Position numbers and translations under genes: made by a program
In this document: one piece after another, positions 14,808-14,907 of the stretch
Numbering within the stretch: the first letter of the stretch is position 1
How the letters are laid out: every line of letters starts with the position of its first letter
Notes under the pieces: model-generated
What the model saw: only the letters and a program-made list of their open reading frames with translations
Databases searched by the model: none
Told to the model about the DNA's origin: nothing
NCBI GenBank assembly: GCA_007124475.1
Contig: SLFB01000338.1
Coordinates: 1-14,907, forward strand
Source: Vibrio sp.
GTDB lineage: Bacteria; Pseudomonadota; Gammaproteobacteria; Enterobacterales; Vibrionaceae
Direction of reading: 5' to 3'
DNA: 14,907 bases

Positions 14808-14907
14808 TTATTGCTGTACTTTAGCGCGGTTGGTGGTCCATTTCATTTGCTGAATCACTAACCCGCTAATAATAAACACTAAACCGATAATGGTGGTGGG
14901 ATGAATG
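14808..14907 (-). CDS. C-terminal end of a membrane protein, possibly an EamA/DMT transporter (cut by window edge)
   Basis: The minus-strand frame gives 32 residues to a TAA at 14808: one hydrophobic segment (IHPTTIIGLVFIISGLVIQQ) followed by a polar, basic tail ending in KVQQ. This looks like the last membrane helix and cytoplasmic tail of a polytopic transporter such as an EamA/DMT member, where a hydrophobic GxxxIIxGL-type helix is common at the C-terminus. The evidence is thin and the family is a guess. It is convergent with yhiN across 19 bases. A weak hairpin (ACAGC/GCTGT) overlaps the stop and is not a convincing terminator. Confidence 0.55.
   Translation of the reverse strand, partial: IHPTTIIGLVFIISGLVIQQMKWTTNRAKVQQ

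Noticed and set aside
14789..14830. Intrinsic terminator after yhiN
   Set aside because: ACAGC/GCTGT can pair, but the T run is inside the loop rather than after the stem.
1..14907. CRISPR array, prophage, transposon, toxin-antitoxin or other defence system
   Set aside because: No regularly spaced repeats, transposase or integrase motifs, or small paired toxin/antitoxin frames were seen; almost all coding space is occupied by recognised chromosomal genes.

Overview
The window looks like a chromosomal segment of a Vibrio species or close relative. Most genes translate into proteins that closely match gammaproteobacterial families (BetIBA, AsnC, RsmJ, YigM, UspA, FtnA, UspB, YhiN). The order long aminopeptidase P, LysR, Bcr/CflA transporter, H-NS-like small regulator, asnC, rsmJ, uspA, ferritin, uspB, yhiN matches, from memory, the VC0067-VC0080 region of V. 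cholerae. As I recall, V. cholerae itself lacks betIBA, so a different Vibrio is more likely. I cannot name the species.

Layout. (1) 1-3999, minus strand: an osmoprotectant operon betI-betB-betA followed by the start of a periplasmic choline-binding protein gene, choX. The genes are tightly packed, and a promoter/operator region lies upstream of betI. The products import choline and oxidise it to glycine betaine. (2) 4000-6209, minus: a very AT-rich gap, then a three-domain Xaa-Pro aminopeptidase with its own promoter, a hairpin-bearing leader and an intrinsic terminator. (3) 6232-8490: a LysR regulator divergent from a Bcr/CflA drug-efflux transporter. (4) 8561-9464: tsrA, a small protein resembling only the oligomerisation half of H-NS, convergent with asnC. 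(5) 9644-11030: rsmJ (likely TTG start), an uncharacterised four-cysteine/lysine-rich protein, and a strongly structured intergenic inverted repeat. (6) 11055-13580: yigM and uspA on the minus strand, divergent from ftnA and uspB. (7) 13601-14907: the flavoprotein yhiN, then the C-terminal end of a convergent membrane protein.

Themes are osmotic stress (bet/choX), general stress and iron storage (uspA, uspB, ftnA) and regulation (betI, lysR, tsrA, asnC). I saw no CRISPR array, tRNA, rRNA, transposase, integrase or prophage gene. No wholly new multi-gene system is evident. The least explained items are the structured repeat at 10937-11030, the cysteine/lysine protein before it, the hairpin-bearing aminopeptidase leader, and palindromes in the betI, tsrA and uspA/ftnA control regions.
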